DNA of 56,714 bases from Pirellulaceae bacterium (GTDB taxonomy: Bacteria; Planctomycetota; Planctomycetia; Pirellulales; Pirellulaceae). The position numbers and the translations under genes were made by a program. Location: NCBI GenBank assembly GCA_028066335.1, contig JALCBQ010000002.1:1-56714 (forward strand), written 5' to 3'. Under the pieces are notes generated by a model that had not been told where the DNA came from, did no database searches, and saw only the letters and a list, made by a program, of their open reading frames with translations. This document shows, piece by piece, positions 46,054 to 55,019 of this stretch; positions within the stretch are counted from its first letter, which is position 1; every line of letters begins with the position of its first letter.

Positions 46054-46206
46054 AGATGACATCACTTGTGTTGTGACCTGTATACCTTCTGTCTTCAGTT
46101 GCGGCCAATGGTGGTTTGTTTTTGAGGCGATTGTCGCCAAACACCCAGATGTTTCGATAGTGTATATTTTATTTAGCTTTTATTTCAGACACAGTGAGAA
46201 CATGGC

Positions 46207-48540
46207 ATGTTGCGAAAAACGAATTTTCCTTCAACAAAGCTGATACTCTTGGGGCTGACACTCTTGGTCGGTACCTTTGCTATTGGTTACCAGCTACGGG
46301 CTGGCGAGGAAGTCAGGCAAGAGGTACAAGGCTCAGGACCAAAGGCCGATGATTCCGAGTCATCCCCTTCGGCTACAGAAGAGATGGGTAAAGAGGCCGA
46401 TCCTTCAACAGTTGAGATTCGCCCCCTTGTCGTTCCCAGATCAATTGATGAGAAGTACGAAGATGGCCCCGGCGAAGCGCTAAAAAACAGTATTGAAGAG
46501 ATATTTGGTTACGGTGTCGCGGCAGCCACAAAGGTTATCTTTTTACCTGTTGGAAATACGGCCCAGGTCTATGTTGAGGTCGCGGAGTACGAGTACTATA
46601 TTCGACCTGCCAATACCGATGGCGATTTTGTCCTTATAGACAACGGGACTGGTGAAACGATTAGCGGAACAATCCTTACAGAAAAGGATATCGTTCTCCA
46701 AAGAGCCGAGGGGAACCTTGTCCTTCCGGATCAACGTGTCTTCAGTGATGATACCGATAAACGAAGTTATCACACAGGTATCCTTAACAATAGAGTCGTC
46801 GAGTATATTCAAAAGGAAAAAACAGTTGGCCAATTCTGGAAAACGGTCGACCCTGAAACGAATAAAACGATCTATGTTAAACGGGCCAAGCCTGAAGCAA
46901 GAAAAATACCGAGTGCTAAAGAGGCCGATAGACTTACCTCCGAACAGGTCGAGGCCCTTTTAGCCGACGGATATCTGACATTGGTAGAAGTCCCTGACGG
47001 CCATGATGAAGCCGGAAAACCGAAAATGCGAAAGACCCACCTTATCCCGAAAAAGGATGACGATGGGATGCCGCTCGTCGTTTTGTGGTTAGCTTTGGGT
47101 GGGGTTACCTTTACGATCTTTATGAAATTTGTCAACTTCCGTGCTTTCCGTCACTCGGTTGATGTTGTGCGAGGTAAATATACTGACCCGAACGAACCTG
47201 GTGAAGTGAGCCACTTTCAAGCTCTTTCATCGGCACTTTCGGCGACGGTCGGCCTTGGGAATATTGCTGGTGTTGCCCTTGCAATGATGGCAGGCGGTCC
47301 GGGTGCTTTCTTCTGGATGATGTGTTGTGGTTTCTTCGGCATGACGAGTAAGTTTGTCGAATGTACCCTTGGTCAAATGTATCGTGAAGTCCGACCAGAC
47401 GGAACAGTTTTGGGTGGCCCGATGCGTTACCTTCATGTCGGTCTTAAAGAGATGAAGCTTGGTGGACTCGGAGCAATTTTGGCTCTCTTGTTTACCGTTC
47501 TTTGTATCTTTGCCAGCTTTGCCGGTGGGAACATGTTCCAGTCGAATCAATCGGCTGCTCTGTTGGTACGACAAATTCAAAAAGGTGATCACGACAAGGT
47601 TATTGCTGCAAATGAGGCACTTACAGCTGCTAGAGAGAGCAAAGATGTCCAAGGGATTAAAGATGCCCAGAAGGAAAAAGATGACACAGAGGCAAAAATT
47701 GAGAGTGAAGGTCTTCTCTATAAAGCTGGCTATGGTGTCGTTCTAACCTTCTTTGTCGGTCTTGTTATCCTTGGTGGTATCAAGAGGATTGGGGCAACGG
47801 CTGAAAAAATTGTGCCGTTTATGTGTGCTGTTTATCTTTTGGCCTGTGTGGTAATTATTGGTATCCATATTACTGAGGTGCCTGCCCTTATCGGGTCGAT
47901 CTTTACAGAGGCGTTCTCGCCGACTGCGTTCGGTGGTGGTATGATCGGTGTTCTGGTCATCGGTGTTCAACGTGCTGCTTTCAGTAACGAGGCTGGTATC
48001 GGTTCGGCCTCGATTGCCCATAGTGCGGCCAAAACGAGTGAGCCGGTCCGTGAAGGAGTCGTTGCCCTCCTTGAGCCATTCGTGGATACGATTATTGTCT
48101 GTTCAATGACCGCCCTTGTGATTCTCATTACAGGTGTTTTGCAAGAATCTAGTTTCTACGATGTCACCGACGGTGCCGTCTTGACAGGTTTGGCATTTGC
48201 ACGAGAGATTCCTCGCTTTGACCTGATCCTTTCGATTGCGGTCGTTCTCTTCGCTTTCTCGACGATTATTTCGTGGAGCTACTATGGAGAGCGTTGCTGG
48301 GTGACCCTCTTTGGAGATAACTCTTCGGTTACTTTCAAAATGGTCTTCCTGACCTTTACCTTCTTTGGAACGATCTTCAGTTTGCAGGCTGTTATTGACT
48401 TTTCAGACATGGCCGTTTTGGCGATGGCTTTTCCAAATATTCTGGGGCTGCTTATCCTTATGCCAAAGGTTGGTAAAGCTCTCAACGTCTATATGGAAAA
48501 ACTCGATAGTGGTGAGTTCAAGCGATACGACAAACATTAA
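46207..48540 (+). CDS. Alanine/glycine:sodium symporter (AgcS family) with large extra domain
   Basis: A 777-residue protein; typical AgcS members have about 450-550. A signal/anchor (about 10-28) is followed by about 260 soluble residues. Canonical spans then begin at LVVLWLALGGVTFTIFMKF (about 290). The family signature is LSATVGLGNIAGVALAMMAG, then GGPGAFFWM. A second soluble insert of about 55 residues with coiled-coil character (about 455-505, EALTAARESKDVQ) splits two spans, and eight or nine further spans follow. It should import alanine or glycine with Na+. The extra domain may bind substrate or partners outside the cytoplasm. It is followed by a strong terminator. Confidence 0.9.
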   Translation: MLRKTNFPSTKLILLGLTLLVGTFAIGYQLRAGEEVRQEVQGSGPKADDSESSPSATEEMGKEADPSTVEIRPLVVPRSIDEKYEDGPGEALKNSIEEIFGYGVAAATKVIFLPVGNTAQVYVEVAEYEYYIRPANTDGDFVLIDNGTGETISGTILTEKDIVLQRAEGNLVLPDQRVFSDDTDKRSYHTGILNNRVVEYIQKEKTVGQFWKTVDPETNKTIYVKRAKPEARKIPSAKEADRLTSEQVEALLADGYLTLVEVPDGHDEAGKPKMRKTHLIPKKDDDGMPLVVLWLALGGVTFTIFMKFVNFRAFRHSVDVVRGKYTDPNEPGEVSHFQALSSALSATVGLGNIAGVALAMMAGGPGAFFWMMCCGFFGMTSKFVECTLGQMYREVRPDGTVLGGPMRYLHVGLKEMKLGGLGAILALLFTVLCIFASFAGGNMFQSNQSAALLVRQIQKGDHDKVIAANEALTAARESKDVQGIKDAQKEKDDTEAKIESEGLLYKAGYGVVLTFFVGLVILGGIKRIGATAEKIVPFMCAVYLLACVVIIGIHITEVPALIGSIFTEAFSPTAFGGGMIGVLVIGVQRAAFSNEAGIGSASIAHSAAKTSEPVREGVVALLEPFVDTIIVCSMTALVILITGVLQESSFYDVTDGAVLTGLAFAREIPRFDLILSIAVVLFAFSTIISWSYYGERCWVTLFGDNSSVTFKMVFLTFTFFGTIFSLQAVIDFSDMAVLAMAFPNILGLLILMPKVGKALNVYMEKLDSGEFKRYDKH

Positions 48541-48617
48541 GAGGCAGAGATCAGATTTAGTACAGAATCTAGATATTCTCTAATCTTAAATAAACATAAA
48601 AAGGTAAATATAGAAAA

Positions 48618-48648
48618 GAGCCACCATCTTTCGAAGGTGGCTCTTTTT
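48618..48648. terminator. Bidirectional intrinsic terminator
   Basis: GAGCCACC (48618-48625) pairs with GGTGGCTC (48636-48643), then five T; AAAA precedes the first arm. It separates the convergent symporter and dusB genes and can serve both. Confidence 0.9.
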
Positions 48649-48712
48649 CTCGGTCGTTATCTGGTTTCTCTTTTTATTTAAACAGGCTTGATTTTCTCTA
48701 CTTGAGCTTTTT

Positions 48713-49741
48713 CTACTTTTGTATTTCGGTCGCGAGTGATTTTTCCGTAGGGAAAAATTTTTCAACGGCGTCGTAAAATTCTTGAGCCGTTGAAACAAGG
48801 GAAACGCTGTGTCGGAACTGTTTGGCTCCCCGCCGTCCCTGGGCGTAACGAGAAGCAAATTTACGCATAAGCTGAGCCCCTTTTTCCTCACCAAAACGAC
48901 GTACAACTAAATCAAAATGGTGAAGAAGGCATTGTCGTTCTTCTTCAAGAGTAGGATCGGGTGGGATTGGCTGTCCAGCTAATGCGGCGGCTGCTTGGGC
49001 GAAAATCCACGGCTTGCCAAGACATGCACGGGCGATCATCACTCCGTCAACATTATAGTTATTGAGGGCATGGACGACTTTTTCAGCACTGTCGAGGTCG
49101 CCATTTCCAATGAGTGGAATTTTCTTCAGGTAAGGTTTAATTGCCGAAATACTCTCCCAATCGGCATGACCACGGAACATCTCTTTTGCGGTCCGGCCAT
49201 GAACGGTGAGCGCCTTGGCGCCAGCCCCCTCGACGACTTGGGCAATATCAATAGCGTTCATGTTGTCTCGAGTACAGCCGAGCCGGATTTTCGCCGTTAC
49301 AGGGACGGGGGCACACGCCGTAACGACACGTTCGATAATCTGGCCCATCCGCTCTGGATACTGCAATAAGTAAGAGCCGCTGTGGGCCCGTTGGGTCACC
49401 TGCTTGACAGGACATCCAAAGTTAATATCAACGACCGAGACTTGGTACTCATGGGCCAGCTTGGCACCGACTTTGGCTAGGGTTTCTGGATCGTTATCCC
49501 ACATTTGAACGGCGAGAGGGCGAGTCTCTTCTTTGACTCCCCATAGGCGGTCGGGATGTTCGGCCCGATTTTGGTCCATCCAGACGAACCCTCTTGCGTT
49601 GACCATTTCGGTCGCATGGAGACCGACTCCGCCGTAGTCGCGGACGACCTGCCGAAATGCAAAATTGGTAAAGCCGGCCATAGGGGCTTGAAGGATTGGT
49701 GGGTCGATTTTGAGATCGCCAATATATAAAGGAGCTACCAT
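48713..49741 (-). CDS. dusB: tRNA-dihydrouridine synthase
   Basis: A 342-residue flavoenzyme of the Dus family, closest by eye to DusB. Features: ILQAPMAGFTNFAFR for FMN binding at the N-terminus, INFGCPVKQVTQRAHSGSYL with the catalytic Cys in GCP, AKIRLGCTRDN, LTVHGRTAKEMFRG, and IGNGDLDS with GVMIARACLGKPWIF for the phosphate site. It reduces uridines in the tRNA D-loop with NADPH. The C-terminal helical domain (about 245-342) is present. It lies downstream of the SecA-like gene with a 241-base gap and may have its own promoter. Confidence 0.94.
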   Translation of the reverse strand: MVAPLYIGDLKIDPPILQAPMAGFTNFAFRQVVRDYGGVGLHATEMVNARGFVWMDQNRAEHPDRLWGVKEETRPLAVQMWDNDPETLAKVGAKLAHEYQVSVVDINFGCPVKQVTQRAHSGSYLLQYPERMGQIIERVVTACAPVPVTAKIRLGCTRDNMNAIDIAQVVEGAGAKALTVHGRTAKEMFRGHADWESISAIKPYLKKIPLIGNGDLDSAEKVVHALNNYNVDGVMIARACLGKPWIFAQAAAALAGQPIPPDPTLEEERQCLLHHFDLVVRRFGEEKGAQLMRKFASRYAQGRRGAKQFRHSVSLVSTAQEFYDAVEKFFPTEKSLATEIQK

Positions 49742-49982
49742 CGTTTGTGCGGTTCCGTTGCTCTCTTAAAATGGTAAAAAGTAGAAGGTGAAAAAGATTT
49801 ATAAAACGGAATAAGTCGTTTATTTCGAAGGGGTGTTTGGATCTTTTGCAGCTCTTAGCCATTGTCATCGAGATTCAAGAAATTGCAATTGTAATTGTTA
49901 TCTTTGGCTAACAGAGACTCAAAAGAGAGAGCCGACGCTTGCTGTAACTGCTTCTTCGAGAGTCAATTTTTAGAGGGTCAAT

Positions 49983-51953
49983 CTAGGTTAAGCCGTCAAG
50001 GAATGGATCTTGGCCCATCTCTTCCGCAAGGGCAATCCGCTGTTTTTCATGGTAAAGAAGGAGGGTCCGTTGGCGTGCCTCGGCTTTTTCTTTTCGCCGT
50101 TGTGCTCGTTGAAAATGTTGAAATAGGTGAGAGTGGTTGCGGTCGGGGGAATTTTTTCCGATAGATTTGAGGTGTTTGATTTTTTCTTCATTGAGAGAAG
50201 AGAGGGGGTGTTCGTCATCCAAGGCGACAAAAATACGGAACGAGCCACGGTCACCTTGCCGAGCCGATCGGCCAACGAGTTGTCGGTCAATCCTGGCCGA
50301 GTTGTGCATTTCGGTTAGTAGAACATGTAGGCCACCTCGTTCAGAAATTCCTTCACCCAGGCGAATGTCGGTGCCACGGCCGGCCATATTTGTCGCGACA
50401 GTTATCGCCCTTGCTTGCCCTGCTCGACTGATAATTTGTGCTTCATGGCGGTCATCGACGGCATTAAGAAGTTCGACAATGAGCCCTTTTTTACGGATTC
50501 GATCGGCCAATAATTGAGAGTGATCAATGTTACACGTTCCAATAAGTATTGGACGCCCTGTATTGTGGATAGCGAGAATCTCTTTGAGAACGGCTCGCCA
50601 TTTTGCTTCTTGGGTTCCTAAAACCTTGGGAGGAAACTCTTTTCGCCGTTTTGGAAGTCGGTCTGGAATGACCGATGTTTTTAGGCCATAGACCTTTTTC
50701 AGCTCGGCAGCACCACTCTGGGTTGTTCCGGTCATCCCCGAAAGATGTTTGTACCGGTTGAAAAAAGTTTGTAATAAGATTTTTGCGGCATCAATATTAT
50801 TGGCCGAGATAGGGAGCCCTTCCTTCGCCTCAACTGCTTGATGAAGCCCACCTTGCCACTTTTTGCCAGTTGCCAAACGGCCCGTATTAGCATCGACGAT
50901 CGTCACTTCACCTTTTTCAAGAATATATTGTTGACCGGGGTGAAAAAAGAGGTTTGCCCGCAGGGCTAAGGTGACATGATCAAAAATCGTTTGCTGGCTC
51001 AGAGGTGCTAGTGAAGGTGGTTTGAGAGTACGGCGAATTTTTTGTCGGCCACTTGGACTGAGTTGCGGAAAATGTTTTTCATGTGGGAAATGGTAATCTT
51101 CTTCGGGTAAAAGGTGAGAAGATGTTTCCTGTGCCCAATGATAGAGTTCTTCAGGAACCTCAAGGGTGCCGGGTTGACTAATAACGAGAGGTGTTTTTGA
51201 TTCGTCAAGAAGGAGCGAATCAGCCTCATCAATAAGAGCAAAATAGAGTTCTGGTTGAAGGGAGGTCGCCTGGGTGTGAGAAGTGGCCAAATCTGCCTCT
51301 TCTTTTTGCCAAAGAGAGGGAGTCGAGGAGTTACCGAAAAGGTCAGATATACCAGAAGACCGAGTTTGCCAGGTCGTCTGAGAACGCTGATTAAGACGAT
51401 CACGCAGAAAATCGAACCCTAGCTCTTTAGCTGTTGTATAGATAATATCGGCACGATACTCTTTGTGGCGAAGAGAGGGAGGAGTTTGAGCAGTGATGAG
51501 GCCGACAGAGAGGCCCAGGAATTGGTAGAGAGGGCTTAGAAGCTCGGCATCGCGCCGGGCGAGATAGTCATTTGCTGTGGCAAGGTGGGCGCCCCGTTTT
51601 GCAAGAGAGGCAAGGATGAGTGGTAGAGTTGCTGTTAAGGTTTTACCTTCACCTGTCTGCATTTGTACGACACTTCTCTCAAAGAGGGCAATTCCGCCAA
51701 GAAGCTGCACATCGTAATGGCTCATGGAAAGAGTTCGCTTTGCGGCGACTTGAACGATGGCATAGGTCTTTGCAAGAAGTTTCGAGAGTGGGGTTCCCGT
51801 CTGGGCCAAGAACTGGAGTTCCCGAAAAGTGGTCTGTAATGATTTATCGGAGAGTTTTTGGAGCTCTTTTCGTTGACTATGGATCGTCTCGAGAAAGGAA
51901 GCATGCCGAGAAGGCGAGTGTCGCCACTTGGAAAAAAGGGCTTCTAATGCCAT
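49983..51953 (-). CDS. Short SecA-like ATPase (SecA2-type, lacks C-terminal domains)
   Basis: A 656-residue protein; housekeeping SecA is about 800-1000. NBD1 has Walker A MQTGEGKT (98-105), ATANDYLARRDAE, and the DEAD-type motif FALIDEADSLLLDES. The preprotein cross-linking region follows (GEVTIVDANTGRLATGKKW, GGLHQAVEAKEG, HLSGMTGTT). NBD2 has ITVATNMAGRGTDI and QLVGRSARQGDRGS. It then stops after about 90 residues, inside the start of the helical scaffold (RRKEKAEARQRTLLLYHEKQ). The helical wing, most of the scaffold and the zinc-binding tail are absent. It directly follows two lipoprotein genes, so an accessory export role is plausible. Confidence 0.9.
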   Translation of the reverse strand: MALEALFSKWRHSPSRHASFLETIHSQRKELQKLSDKSLQTTFRELQFLAQTGTPLSKLLAKTYAIVQVAAKRTLSMSHYDVQLLGGIALFERSVVQMQTGEGKTLTATLPLILASLAKRGAHLATANDYLARRDAELLSPLYQFLGLSVGLITAQTPPSLRHKEYRADIIYTTAKELGFDFLRDRLNQRSQTTWQTRSSGISDLFGNSSTPSLWQKEEADLATSHTQATSLQPELYFALIDEADSLLLDESKTPLVISQPGTLEVPEELYHWAQETSSHLLPEEDYHFPHEKHFPQLSPSGRQKIRRTLKPPSLAPLSQQTIFDHVTLALRANLFFHPGQQYILEKGEVTIVDANTGRLATGKKWQGGLHQAVEAKEGLPISANNIDAAKILLQTFFNRYKHLSGMTGTTQSGAAELKKVYGLKTSVIPDRLPKRRKEFPPKVLGTQEAKWRAVLKEILAIHNTGRPILIGTCNIDHSQLLADRIRKKGLIVELLNAVDDRHEAQIISRAGQARAITVATNMAGRGTDIRLGEGISERGGLHVLLTEMHNSARIDRQLVGRSARQGDRGSFRIFVALDDEHPLSSLNEEKIKHLKSIGKNSPDRNHSHLFQHFQRAQRRKEKAEARQRTLLLYHEKQRIALAEEMGQDPFLDGLT

Positions 51954-51965
51954 AGTGATCGCTCG

Positions 51966-53159
51966 CTATCGCCATTGAAGATTGGTCGAATTCTTCAGAG
52001 AAATTTTTGAATCGGAGATAGATGAGTTCGTTTTAATATTTTGCGAGGAAGCGAGTCGGGTCGCCGATCGGTCTTCGTTATTGCCCCGAACGATCGTCGA
52101 TCGTTCGTTGATCGATCTGTCAAAGCCACGAATTCCTTGTCGAGAATCATAGTTCGTACTCTGGGCAGGCAGACTTGTAATTTCTGGCCATGCAGTCGGG
52201 GTGGTCGCTTGAGAAGTCGGGTGGTCGAATTTCGAGAGAGGTTGTGCGTTTTTAGCAGGTATGAAGAGGGCAGGTGCAGAGGTTGTCGCTACTGTGTGAT
52301 TAGCGGAAACGGTAGCTAAAGGCTCTTGTTTGGTAGCATCACTTATGGGCATTCCATTCAGATTCAATGTTGACGAGGTCGTGGCCGGCTGCAGCCCTGA
52401 ATCGAAAGAGGGACTACCCGAAGAAGAGCTTTGGGCGTATTGGCCCGAGGCTGTGTAGTCTGGAAAGTATTGTTCTGTTAGCTGTTGATCGTTGCCAGAT
52501 CGGGCAACCGTTTTTTTGTTTAGATTTGGAGGCTGAAACTGTAGTGAACTGTTCCCTCGGTGACGAATATCCTGGCTCGGATTACCACTTTGAGCGACTG
52601 TTGTCGAGGAGGTGTGCGAAATGAACGATGCTGGATCTGATTGGTTCAAATCGGCACTGGCCTGTAAGACTTTGGCCCTTGTTCCTGCCGGTTGCCAATC
52701 TGAAAACGAGGCTGTCGAAACGACTGAACTCTGTGGGAGTGAGGTTGTCGTTGAGGGAAGAGCCGTTGTCGATGGGGCGGTAGCTGCTGTCGGTGAATTG
52801 TAGCGATTGGGCGTTGTTGCTGCCATGTTTTGAAAACCAGAGTAGGCTGGCATTCCATATACCGAGGTACTATTAAAGCCTGACGATCCATTAAACTGAG
52901 GTGCCGGCGCCGATAACGAAGTCGGATTTGTCTGTAATGTATTCGTCGTTGGCACAGCCTGCAGAGTGTTCCCTTGTTGTGGTTGATAGTAAGGGTCAGA
53001 CGGATTGAAGCTTCCCGTTGGCGGAGGTGGGATTTTTTGCTCGCCAAAGGGTGCAAAGAGGTTAAATGACGGAGTCGATGCGTTTTGGCAGCCACTGAAA
53101 AAAACGAGACAAAGGCTACACAAGAGAAACGACGGGAGGGTAAGGTTCAAAATTTTCAT
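51966..53159 (-). CDS. Ser/Thr/Gln-rich lipoprotein
   Basis: A 397-residue protein with a lipoprotein signal (MKILNLTLPSFLLCSLCLVFFSGCQNA; lipobox FSGC near residue 24, split here only for naming). The mature part is low complexity and rich in Ser, Thr, Gln, Asn and Pro, with no recognisable domain. Twelve bases separate it from the SecA-like gene and it overlaps the preceding small lipoprotein by four bases, so the three form one operon. Such disordered lipoproteins may line or span the envelope. Function unknown. Confidence 0.75.
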   Translation of the reverse strand: MKILNLTLPSFLLCSLCLVFFSGCQNASTPSFNLFAPFGEQKIPPPPTGSFNPSDPYYQPQQGNTLQAVPTTNTLQTNPTSLSAPAPQFNGSSGFNSTSVYGMPAYSGFQNMAATTPNRYNSPTAATAPSTTALPSTTTSLPQSSVVSTASFSDWQPAGTRAKVLQASADLNQSDPASFISHTSSTTVAQSGNPSQDIRHRGNSSLQFQPPNLNKKTVARSGNDQQLTEQYFPDYTASGQYAQSSSSGSPSFDSGLQPATTSSTLNLNGMPISDATKQEPLATVSANHTVATTSAPALFIPAKNAQPLSKFDHPTSQATTPTAWPEITSLPAQSTNYDSRQGIRGFDRSINERSTIVRGNNEDRSATRLASSQNIKTNSSISDSKISLKNSTNLQWR

Positions 53160-53344
53160 GGGGTAATCCTTCCGTCGATAAGGTTAAAGGTTTGGGCGTT
53201 TCCGTTGTGTTCTTCTTGCTCGGACTGTGGCTGGGTCCAGGCTGAAATCGTCTGGCAACCGGCAAAAAGGCCGATCCCGCAAAGAACAAGAACCAAGGGG
53301 AACCACCCTCTACTTTTTGGCGAGCTCTTTTTTTTTCTGTTCAT
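53156..53344 (-). CDS. Small lipoprotein
   Basis: A 62-residue protein from the ATG at 53344 (MNRKKKSSPKSRGWF); a TTG five codons upstream also fits. A basic N-region, a hydrophobic core (LVLVLCGIGLF) and the lipobox LFAGC mark a lipoprotein. The mature part is about 36 residues (QTISAWTQPQSEQE and onwards). Its stop overlaps the start of the next lipoprotein (ATGA), suggesting coupled translation. It heads the lipoprotein/SecA-like operon. No family recognised. Confidence 0.65.
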   Translation of the reverse strand: MNRKKKSSPKSRGWFPLVLVLCGIGLFAGCQTISAWTQPQSEQEEHNGNAQTFNLIDGRITP

Positions 53345-53393
53345 AAGAAATGGTGCCAAATGGTGACGGAATAAAAGGATACTGGAAGATTTA

Positions 53394-53417
53394 CTCTGTT
53401 TTTCAGGTCAAACAGAG
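53394..53417. promoter_or_regulatory. Inverted repeat upstream of the lipoprotein operon
   Basis: CTCTGTTT (53394-53401) and AAACAGAG (53410-53417) are perfect arms around eight bases; CTCTGTTT recurs at 53441-53448. It lies in the 315-base gap between the divergent lipoprotein operon and queG, and could be an operator. The rest of that gap shows no gene. Confidence 0.35.
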
Positions 53418-53659
53418 GGCCGATTCCTTCTGTGAATCAACTCTGTTTTCAAATGAGGCGGCAAGGATACTCATTATTGGAAAAAATTCCAAGACCGATT
53501 TCGAAAATAGTTATGAGGCACTATCTGCCGATTTCTCTTGAACTTGCCAGGAGGTGACGGTTTTTTGGCACTAGAAGGAAAAGTCGGGAAAAATTATGAT
53601 AAGGGGCTCGGTTTTACGGTTTTTTGTATTGTTTATCACTTTTCACCAGAGGCTCTTTT

Positions 53660-54820
53660 GTGGAGTATCCTTCTTCGATCGAGAGTTGGCACGAGCAGCT
53701 AAAGGCTGAGGCACTCCGTTTGGGGTTTTCTCGTATGGCCGTTGCGCCAGCGACTCTGTTCGAAAAGGCTGGCCTTCGGTTACAAAATTGGCTCGATGCC
53801 GGCTACGATGGAGAGATGAGTTATCTTAAAAACCGCAAAGAGGCCTACTACGATCTGGGGAAAGTTCTCGAAGGTGCCGAGTCGGTCGTTATGCTCACTT
53901 TAAACTATGGGAACGAGCCACCACCTCCCGCTATGCCAGGAAGTGGTCGTGTGAGTCGGTATGCCTGGGGGGCAACCGATTACCACCGCCTAATACGGAA
54001 AAAACTCAAAGCATTTTCAAAGTTTTATCGTCAAGGTCGTCCTGGTGTTTTGGTCCGTGGGGTCGTCGACACGGCACCGTTATTAGAAAAAGAGTTCGCA
54101 CAACTTGCCGGACTAGGATGGATTGGAAAGAACACCCTCCTTCTTAATTCACGGGCAGGTAGCTGGTTTTTTCTGGCAGCCCTTTTAACGGATGAAAAAT
54201 TACCGGTCAACGAACCGGTAACGACGAGCCAATGCGCCAATTGTACCGCCTGCCTCGAGGTCTGCCCGACAGATGCCTTTGTCGAGCCGTATGTCTTAGA
54301 TGCCCGAAAGTGTATTAGTTACTTAACGATTGAGCTTCGACAGCCGATCCCACTCGAACATCGGGAGGCAATCGGCGATTGGGTCTTTGGATGTGATTTG
54401 TGTCAAGAAGTCTGCCCCTATAACAAGCGGACACCCCAAAGTACCGAACCCTCTTTTGAGCCACAAGAAGGTCTCTACCCCCTCGAAATATTCCCCCTTT
54501 TTTCAATGACCGAAGAAACGATGAAGGAACGGTTCTCCCAAACACCTCTATGGCGGACGGGACGAGCAGGGTTGTTGCGTAACGGTGCCATTGTATTGGG
54601 AAATCAACGTCCACCGGAGGGGATTGCCGTGTTAATAGAGGCGCTCGAAGATCGGTCCCCTGTTGTGCGCGGTGCCGTTGTTTGGGCGTTGGGGCAATAT
54701 CTTCGACAGGACGAATTTGCCACCGATCGAGAAAAAATATTAACGGCGCTCGATAAATCTCAAAGTACCGAGCTCGATATTGAGGTTTTAAAAGAGCTAG
54801 AGGTCGCCTTGATGTTTTAA
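53660..54820 (+). CDS. queG: Epoxyqueuosine reductase QueG
   Basis: I start at GTG 53660 (386 residues), with AGAGG upstream; the frame runs twelve codons further to a TTG at 53624. The N-terminal cobalamin-binding domain includes MSYLKNRKEAYYDLGKVLEG and GVVDTAPLLEKEFAQLAGLG, with the catalytic Asp in DTAP. Two [4Fe-4S] motifs are CANCTACLEVCPTDAF and CDLCQEVCPYNK. A C-terminal HEAT-like pair (RTGRAGLLRNGAIVLGNQ, DRSPVVRGAVVWALGQ) completes the standard architecture. QueG reduces epoxyqueuosine to queuosine in tRNA, so with DusB this end of the window has two tRNA-modification genes. Confidence 0.95.
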   Translation: MEYPSSIESWHEQLKAEALRLGFSRMAVAPATLFEKAGLRLQNWLDAGYDGEMSYLKNRKEAYYDLGKVLEGAESVVMLTLNYGNEPPPPAMPGSGRVSRYAWGATDYHRLIRKKLKAFSKFYRQGRPGVLVRGVVDTAPLLEKEFAQLAGLGWIGKNTLLLNSRAGSWFFLAALLTDEKLPVNEPVTTSQCANCTACLEVCPTDAFVEPYVLDARKCISYLTIELRQPIPLEHREAIGDWVFGCDLCQEVCPYNKRTPQSTEPSFEPQEGLYPLEIFPLFSMTEETMKERFSQTPLWRTGRAGLLRNGAIVLGNQRPPEGIAVLIEALEDRSPVVRGAVVWALGQYLRQDEFATDREKILTALDKSQSTELDIEVLKELEVALMF

Positions 54821-54989
54821 GATTGCCAAGCTGTAGGGCACGGTTTGCTATGCGAGCCTGCAGATTGTGTGAGCCTGTAAATCTACTTCTTTTGTTAAAT
54901 AGGTTGCACTATAGGGGGGTGTTTGGTAGAGTATCGGTTTGGAATACCTGGCTATTTTAGAGAGTAGCTAAAGGCCATTAGGCAACGCA

Positions 54990-55019
54990 GGTATTTTTTA
55001 TGAAGGTATTTTTTATGAA
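54990..55019 (+). repeat. Perfect 15-base tandem duplication spanning a start codon
   Basis: GGTATTTTTTATGAA occurs twice in direct succession (54990-55004 and 55005-55019). Each copy holds an ATG in the same frame, so the next gene has two equivalent starts (55000 and 55015). Confidence 0.9.

Larger units (their letters stand above)
45502..46206. other. Long intergenic region between divergent sufR and symporter genes
   Basis: About 705 bases without a convincing gene. Short frames (45629-45844 minus, 45648-45887 plus) lack protein-like character. The half next to the symporter holds the inverted repeats and the terminator-like hairpin listed separately. The half next to sufR holds a candidate operator. 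Promoters of both genes must lie here. Confidence 0.6.

Noticed and set aside
45899..46060. Glycine riboswitch upstream of the AgcS symporter
   Set aside because: I could not find the conserved aptamer core by eye; only generic hairpins are present.
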